Assembly (NCBI GenBank): GCA_001831095.1
Contig: MIDP01000035.1
Span: forward strand, 1-35,796
DNA from: Verrucomicrobia bacterium GWF2_51_19
GTDB lineage: Bacteria; Verrucomicrobiota; Verrucomicrobiia; Opitutales; UBA12508
Reading direction: 5' to 3'
DNA: 35,796 nt
The stretch's first letter is position 1, and each line of letters starts with the position of its first letter. Position numbers and translations under genes: made by a program. Under the pieces are notes generated by a model. That model was not told the DNA's origin. It saw nothing but the letters and a program-made list of their open reading frames with translations, and ran no database searches. Below are positions 8,606 to 16,788 of the stretch, piece after piece.

Positions 8606-9865
8606 TTAACGTCTCTCTCTCGCCGTCACATAAGCGAATTCCGCCAGGGCAACCATGAGAGTGTTGTCGGCAGAGACGAGATTGAGGCGGCCAGAGGCGA
8701 GAGTTTTCTGGGCATTGAGGAGGTCGAGGAGGCTGTTGACGCCAGAATGATAGCCCTCTTGTGTTGCCTCAAAGGACTCTTGCGAGGCGCCAAAGAGCGA
8801 TTGCGCGGCCTCGCGTTGACGGAAGGCCGACTTGACGGTAAAATAGGTCGACCAGACCTCCTTCATCACGTCTAACTCCTTGGCGCGCACGGCCTGGCGC
8901 TGTTGTTCTCGCTGTGTTTTGGCCTGAAGAATGGCATAGAAGTCGCCAAAACCGTTAAAAATGTCCCACTTGATGGCGATGTAGCCCAAATAATCGCGCT
9001 TGAGGCCAGACTGGTGTTGCGTCTTGATAAGGTCCGCCGAAAGACCGAGCACCAATTGCGGCCAAAAAGCGCGTTGCGACGAATAGACGTCCTTTTCGTA
9101 GGCCATAAAGGTTTCGCGTTCGGCACGCACGTCGGCCCGCTCCTTAACGACATCCGCCAACAGGGCCTCCAGCTTGAGCTCTTGGAAAAACGTTTTGGGC
9201 TCTTCGGGCAACGCGATATCAATGGCACTGCAGATGGGAACCCCCACAACGGCCGCCAAATTGGCGCGTTGCGCCTCGACATTCGCCCGCACGCGCTCCA
9301 ACTCGAACAGCGCTTTTAGCATCTCAGCCTTGGCCTGCAAGAGACTTTGTTTCTTGTCCAGGCCGCTTTCAAAACGGCTCTTGGCAGCTTCATAGGCCGA
9401 CGTCGCATCCTCGTAATTGCTCATGTTAGCGCAGACGGTCTCCTGCGCGGTAAAAAAGTCGAAATAGGCCGTCTGCACTTGGTAAACGATCGTCTGCAGC
9501 TCTCGGTTGTGGGCATATTGGGCGGCGATCAGGCGTTGATAGGCGGCATCGGCTTTTGCCTTGTCGGCTCCAAAGTGAAAGAGCGTGTACGTGATGTCGA
9601 CCGACGGGTAGGCGCTCTTTGTAACCACGGTGGGCGTCGACGACGTTGCCCCCGTCTGCTGCTGCTGGACCTGCCCCGTAACGCTGACCGTCGGGTACAA
9701 GGCCTTTTCCGAAATCCCCTTTTGCGCGCGTTTCAACTCAATCGCCTCACTCGAAATCCGTACATCCGGCGAGTTCTTCAACGCCAAATCAACGAGGTCC
9801 GGCAAAGCCAACTTATCGGCCGCCCAAGCAAAGGTACAGAAAAACAACAGACTCCATTTCAACAT
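8606..9865 (-). CDS. tolC: TolC-family outer-membrane efflux protein
   Basis: This 419-residue protein has a signal peptide (residues 1-15, ending FAWA) and two outer-membrane-factor repeats, rich in long Ala/Glu/Gln helices. Typical motifs include the LVDLALKNSPDVRIS start of repeat 1 and GYHSGVNSLLDLLNAQKTL near the end of repeat 2. TolC-like trimers form the outer-membrane exit duct for RND, MFS and type I systems. No pump or adaptor gene lies nearby. The length is close to the family norm. It is convergent with the small secreted gene at 8217. Confidence 0.88.
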   Translation of the reverse strand: MLKWSLLFFCTFAWAADKLALPDLVDLALKNSPDVRISSEAIELKRAQKGISEKALYPTVSVTGQVQQQQTGATSSTPTVVTKSAYPSVDITYTLFHFGADKAKADAAYQRLIAAQYAHNRELQTIVYQVQTAYFDFFTAQETVCANMSNYEDATSAYEAAKSRFESGLDKKQSLLQAKAEMLKALFELERVRANVEAQRANLAAVVGVPICSAIDIALPEEPKTFFQELKLEALLADVVKERADVRAERETFMAYEKDVYSSQRAFWPQLVLGLSADLIKTQHQSGLKRDYLGYIAIKWDIFNGFGDFYAILQAKTQREQQRQAVRAKELDVMKEVWSTYFTVKSAFRQREAAQSLFGASQESFEATQEGYHSGVNSLLDLLNAQKTLASGRLNLVSADNTLMVALAEFAYVTARERR

Positions 9866-9900
9866 GATTTGCCATTATGAAGAGGTTTTTGCATTCATTC

Positions 9901-9920
9901 AACAAAAGACCGTTGAAAAA
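9901..9920 (+). repeat. 20-bp direct repeat of the element A3 left arm
   Basis: AACAAAAGACCGTTGAAAAA occurs here and again at 9974-9993, where it forms the left arm of element A3. It is the third case in this window of a duplicated left arm beside a hairpin element. Confidence 0.8.
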
Positions 9921-9976
9921 GAAATGTTTTGAAAAAATCTAAAAAATCGTCATTGAATCATTTTCTGTCGATGAAC

Positions 9977-10103
9977 AAAAGACCGTTGAAAAATGGTTCT
10001 AGAGCAAGGCCCGAGGAGTAAGGGCGACAGGAGCGTACATGCGGTACGTGACTTAGCCCGAACGACGAGAACGCCGCTATAGACCATTTTGCAACGGTCT
10101 TTT
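9977..10103 (+). repeat. Family A hairpin element A3 at the sulP stop codon
   Basis: The arm AAAAGACCGTTGAAAAATGG pairs with CCATTTTGCAACGGTCTTTT (one mismatch). The core is family A with apex GCGTAC-atgc-GGTACGTG. The right arm overlaps the sulP stop codon (10102-10104). The GAACGCCGC side faces sulP. Confidence 0.9.
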
Positions 10104-11961
10104 ATTTTATGCGACGCTTAAAGAGGGACTTCTTGAGCTTAGGCATCTGGGGAATCGAGGCGACGAGTGGCGGCTGTTTTCGCAGTTTGGGCGCAAAGAT
10201 GTGGATGTTTGCCTCGGCTTGGCCGATGAGTTTTTGGGCCTGTTTGAGGGCGCGAGCGGTTGAGAGCGTTGGGTTGGTTTTGTTGTCAGGGAAAAGGTTG
10301 TCGGGGCCAATGAGCTCCAATAGGCCTGAATTCTCGATCACGTGACGGACGTAGGATCGCACTTCACTGAGAATCAGGTAACGGTGCGTATTATGCATGA
10401 ACTGCAGCAACTCTTCCATCGCCATAATACAGCTGGCGTCGATCAGGTGGGCGTTGCGCATCTTGAGAATGATGATCTGGACGTTGGGCCTCTCACACAG
10501 GTGCTTGATTTGATCGCGGAAGAGCTCTGAGGCCGCAAAAAATAGGTTGCCTTCGATGTGGATGATAGAGATTTCGGGTGTCAGGCGCTGTTGATCTTGC
10601 TGCATCTGCGTGAGCATACCCTCCGCATTGAAGGCGTATTCGCTCATTTCTGGCATGGCTGCCTTTTTCAAAAAGAGCAAAACCGACAGCCCCACGCCAA
10701 AATAAATCGCCGTGTTCAGTGGAAACAGCAGGCCCGAGGTCAAGGTGGCGAAAAAGACAAAGGCGTCCGAGGTCGTCGTCCGCGTGATCAGCCTAATCGC
10801 GTGTCGATTGAACCGCATACCGCTGAAAAAAATGACCACGACGGCGAGGGACGCTTTTGGCACGTACGCCATGTAGGGGCCCACATATAAGACTCCAGCA
10901 AACATCAAGAGACCCGCGAACAGGCCACTCATCGTCGTCCGCGCGCCGCTGCGGCAATTCACGGTAGAGCTCAGCAACGAGCCCGAGGCCGGCATGCCCG
11001 AGAAAAAAACGCTTCCCAAGTTCGCCAAACCAACGCTAAACATCGTCTGATTGGCGTCAATCTGGCCACCGGACTCCGCCGCGAGCGACTTTCCAATCGA
11101 CGCGCTCTCCAGGAGACACAAAAACGCCAACGCGACAGCCGGATTCGCCAACAAGCTAAGCATGTCGAAGTCGACCGCCGGCAACGTAAACCGCCATTCA
11201 GAGAGCGAAATGGGGTCCAAGTACTTGAGCAAGAGCCCATGACTCTCCATGCCATAGGCCAGGAGCGCAGACGCAGCCAAGGTCAGGGCGATATTCGGCA
11301 AGGCTGGTAACCATTTTTGTACGGCCCAAAAAACAACAAACGTAAACAGGCTCAATACCACCGACGGCCACTGCGTCAATGGCAATTTTGAGAGAGTCGC
11401 CAAGCAGACATCGTAAAAGGTCCGCACCATGGCCGAATGCGCATCAAACAGCGTATATCCAAGGACGTTGTGCACCTGATTGCCGATAACGAGAATCGCG
11501 CCCGCCGTGATGTACCCAAAGACGACACTTTTGGAGACAAAATGCGTTATGTTGGCCAAACGGAGAAACGAGCCCACGATCAAAAAGAGCGACACCAATA
11601 GCAAAAAGAGCGGCAAATATTGCACCACTTGCTCGTGCGAAAAACCCAAGGCCGCAAACGAGCTCAATAGCAAGATCGCCGTTGGGTTTGTCGGGCCAAG
11701 CATCACGTAGCGCGACCCAGAAAACAGCGCAGCCGCAATACTCGCAATCGCCGACCCGAAAATGCCGTACTGGAGAGGCAACCCCGCTATCATCGCGTAC
11801 GCCATCGCCTGCGGAAACGCCAGCAAAGCCACATTGAAGCCCGCCCGGAAATCTCCAAAAAACTTGTAACGCGTGTAGCCGTACACCGCCTCTCGCGCCG
11901 GGAAGAAGTCGATGTGCGGGTTTTTCAACCAAATTTTTAAACTCTGCAAAAAGTGTCCCAT
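10102..11961 (-). CDS. SulP-family anion transporter with STAS domain
   Basis: This 619-residue protein has an N-terminal transport domain with about 12-14 helices. It contains the SulP entry region (GDFRAGFNVALLAFPQAMAY) and GPTNPTAI in place of the usual GPTxA. A STAS domain of about 90 residues near 475-560 (EISIIHIEGNLFFAASELFR ... LIDASCIMAMEELL) is followed by a basic tail. SulP proteins carry sulfate, bicarbonate or dicarboxylates; the substrate cannot be read from the sequence. The gene starts 6 nt after the MBL hydrolase stop, so the pair is likely one operon, bracketed by elements A4 and A3. Confidence 0.9.
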   Translation of the reverse strand: MGHFLQSLKIWLKNPHIDFFPAREAVYGYTRYKFFGDFRAGFNVALLAFPQAMAYAMIAGLPLQYGIFGSAIASIAAALFSGSRYVMLGPTNPTAILLLSSFAALGFSHEQVVQYLPLFLLLVSLFLIVGSFLRLANITHFVSKSVVFGYITAGAILVIGNQVHNVLGYTLFDAHSAMVRTFYDVCLATLSKLPLTQWPSVVLSLFTFVVFWAVQKWLPALPNIALTLAASALLAYGMESHGLLLKYLDPISLSEWRFTLPAVDFDMLSLLANPAVALAFLCLLESASIGKSLAAESGGQIDANQTMFSVGLANLGSVFFSGMPASGSLLSSTVNCRSGARTTMSGLFAGLLMFAGVLYVGPYMAYVPKASLAVVVIFFSGMRFNRHAIRLITRTTTSDAFVFFATLTSGLLFPLNTAIYFGVGLSVLLFLKKAAMPEMSEYAFNAEGMLTQMQQDQQRLTPEISIIHIEGNLFFAASELFRDQIKHLCERPNVQIIILKMRNAHLIDASCIMAMEELLQFMHNTHRYLILSEVRSYVRHVIENSGLLELIGPDNLFPDNKTNPTLSTARALKQAQKLIGQAEANIHIFAPKLRKQPPLVASIPQMPKLKKSLFKRRIK

Positions 11962-11967
11962 ACTTGT

Positions 11968-12750
11968 TTACGCCACGAGGGCTTGTAGGGCGTCGAAATG
12001 TGGATTGACGACCGTTAAATTCAATTGCGGCCGTTGTTTCTGAAGAGCATGACACAAATTTTGCACGACGTCAACTCGGTTGCAGTCCCGACTCAGGTGA
12101 GCTAAGAAAATTTGCTTCCAGGCGGCGTCCGGCATGCCCCGTAAAACCTCAAAGGCAGCCTCGTTCGACAGGTGCCCATGACGGCCCAATATTCGTTGCT
12201 TGATGGACCACGGCCGCTTCGTGTCGTTCTCCAAGAGCTCAAGGTCGTGATTCGCCTCCAAGACCAAACACTCGACGTCGCGTATCTTTTCCCGCACGAG
12301 CTGCGGAACATAACCCAAATCCGTCACCCACCCAACAGATGCAAAACCGCCCCCACCCTCGCTTTTGAAAACATACCCAACAGGGTCCTGCGCGTCGTGC
12401 GGAATCGAAAATGCGTCCACAACGAGATCCCGATAACTGAACGCCGTCCCCGTCTCGAAGACCTTCCACGGCAAACGTTTACCCAGCTTGTCTTGCAAAA
12501 CACACGCCGTCGCTTCGTTCACAAAAATGTCTAACCCACTCTCCCCCAGCGCCTTCAAGCCCACAGAATGATCACTGTGCTCGTGCGTCAGAAAAATACC
12601 ATCAATCGACTCTATTCCCAAATCAAATACCCGCAACATCTCCCGTATCCGCTTCCCAGAAAAACCAACGTCCACCAGGACCTTGCTCTCCCCAGATATC
12701 AACAAACCACTGTTGCCAGCGCTGCTGCTGCCTAGTATTTCAAACCTCAT
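11968..12750 (-). CDS. MBL-fold metallo-hydrolase, YycJ/WalJ-like
   Basis: This 260-residue metallo-beta-lactamase-fold protein begins at the ATG at 12750 (MRFEILGSSSAGNSG). The open frame continues upstream only through element A4. The metal motif THEHSDH is at residues 55-61, with further metal ligands in LVLEANHD and LAHLSRDCN. It resembles the YycJ (VicX/WalJ) group of single-domain hydrolases, whose substrates are still debated (possibly a 5'-to-3' nuclease role). Element A4 ends 5 nt before the ATG and no ribosome site is visible. It is probably co-transcribed with sulP. Confidence 0.88.
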   Translation of the reverse strand: MRFEILGSSSAGNSGLLISGESKVLVDVGFSGKRIREMLRVFDLGIESIDGIFLTHEHSDHSVGLKALGESGLDIFVNEATACVLQDKLGKRLPWKVFETGTAFSYRDLVVDAFSIPHDAQDPVGYVFKSEGGGGFASVGWVTDLGYVPQLVREKIRDVECLVLEANHDLELLENDTKRPWSIKQRILGRHGHLSNEAAFEVLRGMPDAAWKQIFLAHLSRDCNRVDVVQNLCHALQKQRPQLNLTVVNPHFDALQALVA

Positions 12751-12754
12751 AAAA

Positions 12755-12871
12755 AAGAACCGTGCAAAATGGCCCACGGCGTTTCGCGTCGTTCTGGCTA
12801 AGTCACGTACCAACGTACGCGGTGGCCATCGCTCCTCGGGCCTGGCTATAGAACCATTTTGCCCAGTTCTT
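12755..12871 (-). repeat. Family A hairpin element A4 before the MBL hydrolase start
   Basis: The arms AAGAACCGTGCAAAATGG and CCATTTTGCCCAGTTCTT pair imperfectly. The core is a diverged A core (TTTCGCGTCGTTCTGG in place of TTCTCGTCGTTCGGG). The apex CGTAC-caa-CGTACG is kept. The GGCGTT side faces the start codon, 5 nt away. Confidence 0.85.
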
Positions 12872-12923
12872 GCTCGTTGATTGTTAATAAACGAAACATG
12901 TTCTCAAATGCCTTCGTCCTCAA

Positions 12924-13054
12924 AAAAAACTTATGATAAAGGGCGTCAAAGCTTGGCTTTGCGCGAGCACGATCGGCCGTAGCGTACACAGACGTACGTG
13001 AGGCCGGCGGCGGAGCGCGAAACAAGCTTTCACACCCTTTATCATAAGTTTTTT
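12924..13054 (+). repeat. Family B hairpin element B2 at the omp stop codon
   Basis: The outer arm AAAAAACTTATGATAAAGGG pairs perfectly with the sequence ending at 13054, then continues with one-base mismatches to AAGCTT. The B core apex is CGTAC-acaga-CGTACGTGA. The right arm overlaps the omp stop (13053-13055). The interval 12751-13052 holds only A4, B2 and about 50 bases of AT-rich sequence between them. Confidence 0.9.
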
Positions 13055-13688
13055 AAAAGCTATAGCGGACGCTAGCCTCTACGCTCTGCACAAAGAGGTT
13101 TTTGAAGCCTTTTTTGGCGCCGTTGCCGCTTTGGGCAATCTTGGGATCGGTGGTACCGAAGAAGCGGTAACCGACGCCCAGGGTGATATTTTTAGCAATA
13201 TCGTAACCGACGCCGGCCATGAGTTGGTAGGCGAAGGTATTGGCGCGACCGTTGTAAATGGCGTCGTTGGTGAACTTGCCCTTAACGCAACCGTAACCGA
13301 TACCGCCACCGGCATAGAGGCTCCAATTGGCGCTCATGGCGTAGTCGTAGTAGACGTTGGCCATCAAAGAGAAGATACGGAGGTGGCCGTCAACGGGATC
13401 TGAGGCTTCCGTGGCACCGGTCTTGTAATCTTTATTATCGAAGGTCTTATAGCCTGCCTCGAGGCCGAAACGCCACTCATTGAAATATTGGCCGACTTCG
13501 AGACCCATAGTGCCACCGGTCTTGAACTTGTTCCAATTGTCATTGGTGTTGTCCTTGTTCTTCAGCTTCATTGGAAAGGCAGCGCCACCGTAGATGGACG
13601 CGTACCAATCGTTGTGTTCGTCTCTCGCATAGACGGATGTGATCAGAAGTAATAGCACTCCCGTCAGTTTTAAAAACGTTGTTTTCAT
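13053..13688 (-). CDS. Small outer-membrane beta-barrel protein
   Basis: This 211-residue protein has a signal peptide (1-21, ending SVYA). Alternating amphipathic strands carry glycines and aromatics (WYASIYGGAAFPMK, WRFGLEAGYKTF, WSLYAGGGIGYG, ITLGVGYRFFG). The C-terminal strand ends in Phe (SVEASVRYSF), the usual beta-barrel assembly signal. This fits an eight-stranded barrel of the OmpW/Opa/OmpA-barrel type with no peptidoglycan-binding domain. Element A5 lies 9 nt upstream of its start and B2 overlaps its stop, so the gene is capped by one element at each end. The function (porin, adhesin or structural) is open. Confidence 0.82.
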   Translation of the reverse strand: MKTTFLKLTGVLLLLITSVYARDEHNDWYASIYGGAAFPMKLKNKDNTNDNWNKFKTGGTMGLEVGQYFNEWRFGLEAGYKTFDNKDYKTGATEASDPVDGHLRIFSLMANVYYDYAMSANWSLYAGGGIGYGCVKGKFTNDAIYNGRANTFAYQLMAGVGYDIAKNITLGVGYRFFGTTDPKIAQSGNGAKKGFKNLFVQSVEASVRYSF

Positions 13689-13697
13689 AGTTTTTTT

Positions 13698-13819
13698 AAG
13701 ACCATTGCAAAATGTTCTCTAGCGGCGTTCTCGTCGTTCGGGCTAAGTCACGTACCAACGTACGCTCCTGTCGCCCTCGCTCCTCGGGCCTTGCTATAGA
13801 GCCATTTTTCAACGGTCTT
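13698..13819 (-). repeat. Family A hairpin element A5 before the omp start
   Basis: The arms AAGACCATTGCAAAATG and CATTTTTCAACGGTCTT pair with a few mismatches around a full A core with apex CGTAC-caa-CGTACG. The GGCGTTCTCG side faces the omp start, 9 nt away. The stretch 13689-14072 holds this element, B3, a degenerate arm at 14050 and no gene. Confidence 0.88.
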
Positions 13820-13843
13820 ACGTCTTGTAGGTTGTTAATAGAC

Positions 13844-13972
13844 AAAGACCTATGATAAATGCTGTCAAAGCTTGGCTTTGCGCGAGCACGAGCTGCCGTA
13901 GCGTACATAGAAGTACGTGAGGCAGTCGGCACAGCGCGAAACGAGCTTTCACGGTATTTTGCATAGGTCTTT
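13844..13972 (+). repeat. Family B hairpin element B3
   Basis: The arm AAAGACCTATGATAAATG pairs with TATTTTGCATAGGTCTTT (two mismatches). The B core apex is CGTAC-atagaa-GTACG. The right arm sequence is the same class as the left arm of B12 (reverse complement AAGACCTATGCAAAATA). The GCGCGAAACG side faces the membrane-protein gene that ends at 14073. Confidence 0.88.
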
Positions 13973-14049
13973 TAGGTTGGAAACAGTATTCTGCTCCTTA
14001 ATCATTTCAGGAGAGATCCACCTGGCTGACAACAAAAAAATGCATGTTT

Positions 14050-14073
14050 TTGGCGCTATTTTGCATCGGTCCT
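14050..14073. repeat. Solo arm remnant of a hairpin element
   Basis: TGGCGCTATTTTGCATCGGTCC matches the class-1 right arm of B4, B8 and B9. It directly abuts the stop codon of the gene at 14073-14993. The core and partner arm are absent. Confidence 0.65.
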
Positions 14074-14993
14074 TACTTCGCAACAATCATGGGGACACAC
14101 AAGAGTGGCTGGTTGGGCAATCTATTCTGACTGGATGAAATAGGTAATGACTTAAAGGAAACGGTCAAGGACTGGCCCTTGTCGTCGATCGTGGCCTGGC
14201 GCTTGTCGTTGTCGAGCGAGGTGATGGTAGGCCGTGCGACGACGCGCTCACTCAGCGATTTCGAGGCCCTCTTCACTGTTGTAACAGCTGCAATAAAGGT
14301 CTGTATTTGCTCAGCAGAATAGGTTTGCTCGGGAAACGCTTCGCCGAGGAGGCCCTTGATTTCATCCAAAACGTCAGCCGATCGCAGATCATCCATCGAG
14401 AGATCACTGTTCTTAACCAACGATTGCAAGAACTCAACGGGCGTTTTGCCGTCCTCTGGCTTATTTTCCGAAAAGTGCTCTTTGAGCCAATGGCCCATTT
14501 TAACGAGGTCTTCTTTGTAGTAAAAGCCACGCAAGATGCTCGGCGCGATGGCGAGAAATTTTGTTGCAAAGGGCGCAATGATGCCTAAACCCTTCGAAGA
14601 AGCTGCCAATGTTGCAAAAATATTGGTGCCTGGAATAAAAATAGCAGCAGTCAAACCGATCACCTGTGTCAAGGGGTGGACTTTGTGACCCGTGAGGGCC
14701 TTGACGGTTGGAATGAGCATCCCGACCGACAACGCCCCCATAAAGGCCAGGCCGAGTGGGCCCGTTGTCGTGCAAAGAAGCCCAATTCCGCCAACCAGCA
14801 AAAACGGCGATTCCGACTGTTTTAACCACCGCACAGTCTGCCGCAGTCCGGCCGCCCCACCCTTCTTGACTGTGTCAAAAAACGACTCGTGCTTGCGGTG
14901 CATCGCCGCAAGATCTTTGTCTGGCGTTGGAACACCCTTGTCTGGCGGCAGAGAGAAATTTTGAGAAATACCTGTGTTTGTTATTTTTTGCAT
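14073..14993 (-). CDS. Hypothetical membrane protein with two hydrophobic blocks
   Basis: This 306-residue protein has a polar N-terminus. Two hydrophobic blocks follow, at about 63-97 and 110-155, each long enough for two close membrane passes. A soluble helical C-terminal half of about 150 residues is rich in Asp, Lys and Ser. There is no signal peptide and no known motif. Paired hydrophobic blocks are seen in inclusion-membrane proteins of intracellular bacteria, but this is only a resemblance of shape. The stop abuts a solo element arm, and B3 lies about 100 nt further on. Confidence 0.65.
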   Translation of the reverse strand: MQKITNTGISQNFSLPPDKGVPTPDKDLAAMHRKHESFFDTVKKGGAAGLRQTVRWLKQSESPFLLVGGIGLLCTTTGPLGLAFMGALSVGMLIPTVKALTGHKVHPLTQVIGLTAAIFIPGTNIFATLAASSKGLGIIAPFATKFLAIAPSILRGFYYKEDLVKMGHWLKEHFSENKPEDGKTPVEFLQSLVKNSDLSMDDLRSADVLDEIKGLLGEAFPEQTYSAEQIQTFIAAVTTVKRASKSLSERVVARPTITSLDNDKRQATIDDKGQSLTVSFKSLPISSSQNRLPNQPLLCVPMIVAK

Positions 14994-15001
14994 ACTATTT
15001 C

Positions 15002-15208
15002 AGACTGATGCAAAATGGATGCAAAAATGCGGCTTCGCGTGAGCACGATTCGGCCGTAGCGGCAGGGCTCGCCCTGCACCCTTGGATACTTCGTATCCTC
15101 TCTTACAAAGAGGATGCGCAAGCATACATTGGAGTACTGGGGCCGCTGCCAACGAAGGCTGTCGGCGCGCAGCGCGAAACGCATTTTGGCGCTATTTTGC
15201 ATCAGTCT
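15002..15208 (+). repeat. Family B hairpin element B4 with an enlarged apex
   Basis: The arms AGACTGATGCAAAAT and ATTTTGCATCAGTCT pair perfectly. The core edges are B-type (GGCTTCGCGTGAGCACGATT ... CAGCGCGAAACGCATTTTGG). The apex carries about 80 extra bases with their own inverted repeats, for example GCAGGGCTCGCCCTGC and GGATACTTCGTATCC. The stop of the AlbA_2 gene (TGA in GACTGATGC) is inside the right arm. Confidence 0.85.
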
Positions 15209-16590
15209 TCCTTGCGGTGTTGCAGAAATTGCATATAATTCTTAGTAATAAAGTAACGCTGGTGGGGGTCTTTTTCGGTGCGCATTTGGACGTGGACAAA
15301 GCTGCGGTTGACGAGACCCGGCAGACGTTGCTGGACGTTGGACGGCGCACAATGCAAGTAGCGGGCGATGTCCTTGAGCGTGAAGCCGTGGTCTTCGCGG
15401 AGGAACTGCAGAATGGAGTGATCGCGGGAGTCGAGGACTTGAAATGGGCTGCTTCGCAAAAACAGTGTGGATCGGAAGCGCATGCCGATCTCCTCGAAGA
15501 TGGGCCCTGGGATTTTGTTTTGTTTGCAGGCCTCGAGGACCTTGTGGACGCCGCTGCCCCAGAGTTCGGCATAGTGTTTTTCGCGAAAGAGGCGAGAGAT
15601 GACGCGGTTGCGCGTGCGCGTGATGCCCTGGTAGAGGTCTTCGATCACGATGCCGCTGATGAGAATGCCGGGGTTTTCGATTTCAACGCGGTCATCGAAG
15701 ATCGAAATTTGGATCGGCGACCCCTTTTGTGAGTAGTCGGCGTGCATGACGGCGTTGACCAGCAACTCGCGAATGGCCATTATAGGTAATTTCGGCATGG
15801 GGACGTTGTCGTTGCCGCGTTCGATCGTGCGCAAATTGTGACGCTGGATAAAATCAAAGGCCTTTTCGAGCGCAATTGGCAGGTTCTCAAAAAACTCTTC
15901 GGTTGCAAGCAGGTTGGCCTTGGTTATGCCTGAAAAGAGACCGCACTGGACCCAGGCATCGGGAAAGAGCTTGGCCTTGTCTTTGCCAAACAGCAGCATG
16001 CCACCGATCGTCGGCACCAATTTCCCCTGATAACGCCTCACGATGCGCAACGACTCCAGGTAGTGCTCAGAGCTGAAATCGTGCTCGTCTTCAAAAAAAC
16101 GCTCAACGAGTTTTCGATCGATCACCTCCTCGGAGTACTCCGTCAGGCCAATCTCGTCAAAGGACTGCGTGAGGACGACGCGGCGCATCTCCTCGATGAG
16201 GTTTTCGTCCGCCTGCCGGTTCGTCGACCCGATACGCACAAAGACGCCAGCCTCTTCCCCCAGGCGTTTCAAAAAGTGCGGGCGGTGCTGGCTGAAAGGA
16301 ATGTGCACGACGATTGTCTGTGTCTCGCGATAGGGGACAACGCGAATGTCTGGAATCACCTTTGGCTCGATGCTTTCCGCGATAAAGTTGGCCAGCCGCT
16401 CTTCTTCTTTTTGGGCGTCGTGAATACCCAAGACGTGGTGAGTGCGGTCGTCGACACCGATAACGATCATGCCGCCAGCGGTGTTGGCAAATGCGACAAC
16501 GGCCCTTAAAATGTTGACCGGTGAAGAGATGTCGCGCTTGAACTCCAGACGCTTACCTTCGTTTTGTGAGAGTATTCTGTCTAACTTCAT
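15202..16590 (-). CDS. AlbA_2/Schlafen-type ATP-binding regulator
   Basis: This 462-residue protein has an AlbA_2 (Schlafen-type) DNA- or RNA-binding domain at about 5-125 (NEGKRLEFKRDI ... FANTAGGMIVIGVDD). An ATP-binding domain related to HATPase_c_4 follows near 270-380 (IMAIRELLVNAVMHADYSQK, NPGILISG, RNRVISRLF). A winged-helix end at about 400-450 includes GFTLKDIARYLHCAPSNVQQ. Such proteins are often annotated as RecG-like or divergent AAA-4 regulators; targets are rarely known. The last residues (KED) and the stop are read from the arm of element B4, so the element appears to have set the present C-terminus. Element B5 lies upstream, after the MCP gene. Confidence 0.85.
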   Translation of the reverse strand: MKLDRILSQNEGKRLEFKRDISSPVNILRAVVAFANTAGGMIVIGVDDRTHHVLGIHDAQKEEERLANFIAESIEPKVIPDIRVVPYRETQTIVVHIPFSQHRPHFLKRLGEEAGVFVRIGSTNRQADENLIEEMRRVVLTQSFDEIGLTEYSEEVIDRKLVERFFEDEHDFSSEHYLESLRIVRRYQGKLVPTIGGMLLFGKDKAKLFPDAWVQCGLFSGITKANLLATEEFFENLPIALEKAFDFIQRHNLRTIERGNDNVPMPKLPIMAIRELLVNAVMHADYSQKGSPIQISIFDDRVEIENPGILISGIVIEDLYQGITRTRNRVISRLFREKHYAELWGSGVHKVLEACKQNKIPGPIFEEIGMRFRSTLFLRSSPFQVLDSRDHSILQFLREDHGFTLKDIARYLHCAPSNVQQRLPGLVNRSFVHVQMRTEKDPHQRYFITKNYMQFLQHRKED

Positions 16591-16661
16591 AAGACTATAT
16601 TAATTATCAAATTGATTGATTACGAGTTTTACGAGTTTTTACCGAAAAATTATTAGTAACT

Positions 16662-16788
16662 GAAAGACTGATCAGAAAGGATGTCAAAACTTGGCTTTGC
16701 GCGAGCACGATTGCCGTAGCGTACATAGACCGCGGGCAGTCAGCGGAGCGCGAAACGAGTTTTCACATCCTTTATCATCAGTCTTTCA
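16662..16788 (+). repeat. Family B hairpin element B5 at the MCP stop codon
   Basis: The arms GAAAGACTGATCAGAAAGGA and TCCTTTATCATCAGTCTTTC pair with two mismatches. The B core is present, but its right apex half is replaced by GACCGCGGGCAG, so the GTAC apex pairing is lost here. The right arm overlaps the MCP stop codon. The GCGCGAAACG side faces the gene. Confidence 0.87.

Noticed and set aside
12751-12813. N-terminal extension of the MBL hydrolase (VRDLARTTRNAVG)
   Set aside because: The extension is read from element A4, and a good ATG at 12750 opens the conserved MBL start, so the shorter protein is preferred.
13696-13932. Open frame encoding IARPEERGRQER- and ASRTSMYAT-like peptides
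   Set aside because: It is a translation of elements A5 and B3. The same peptides appear wherever an element lies, because the cores lack stops in several frames. It has no independent gene features.
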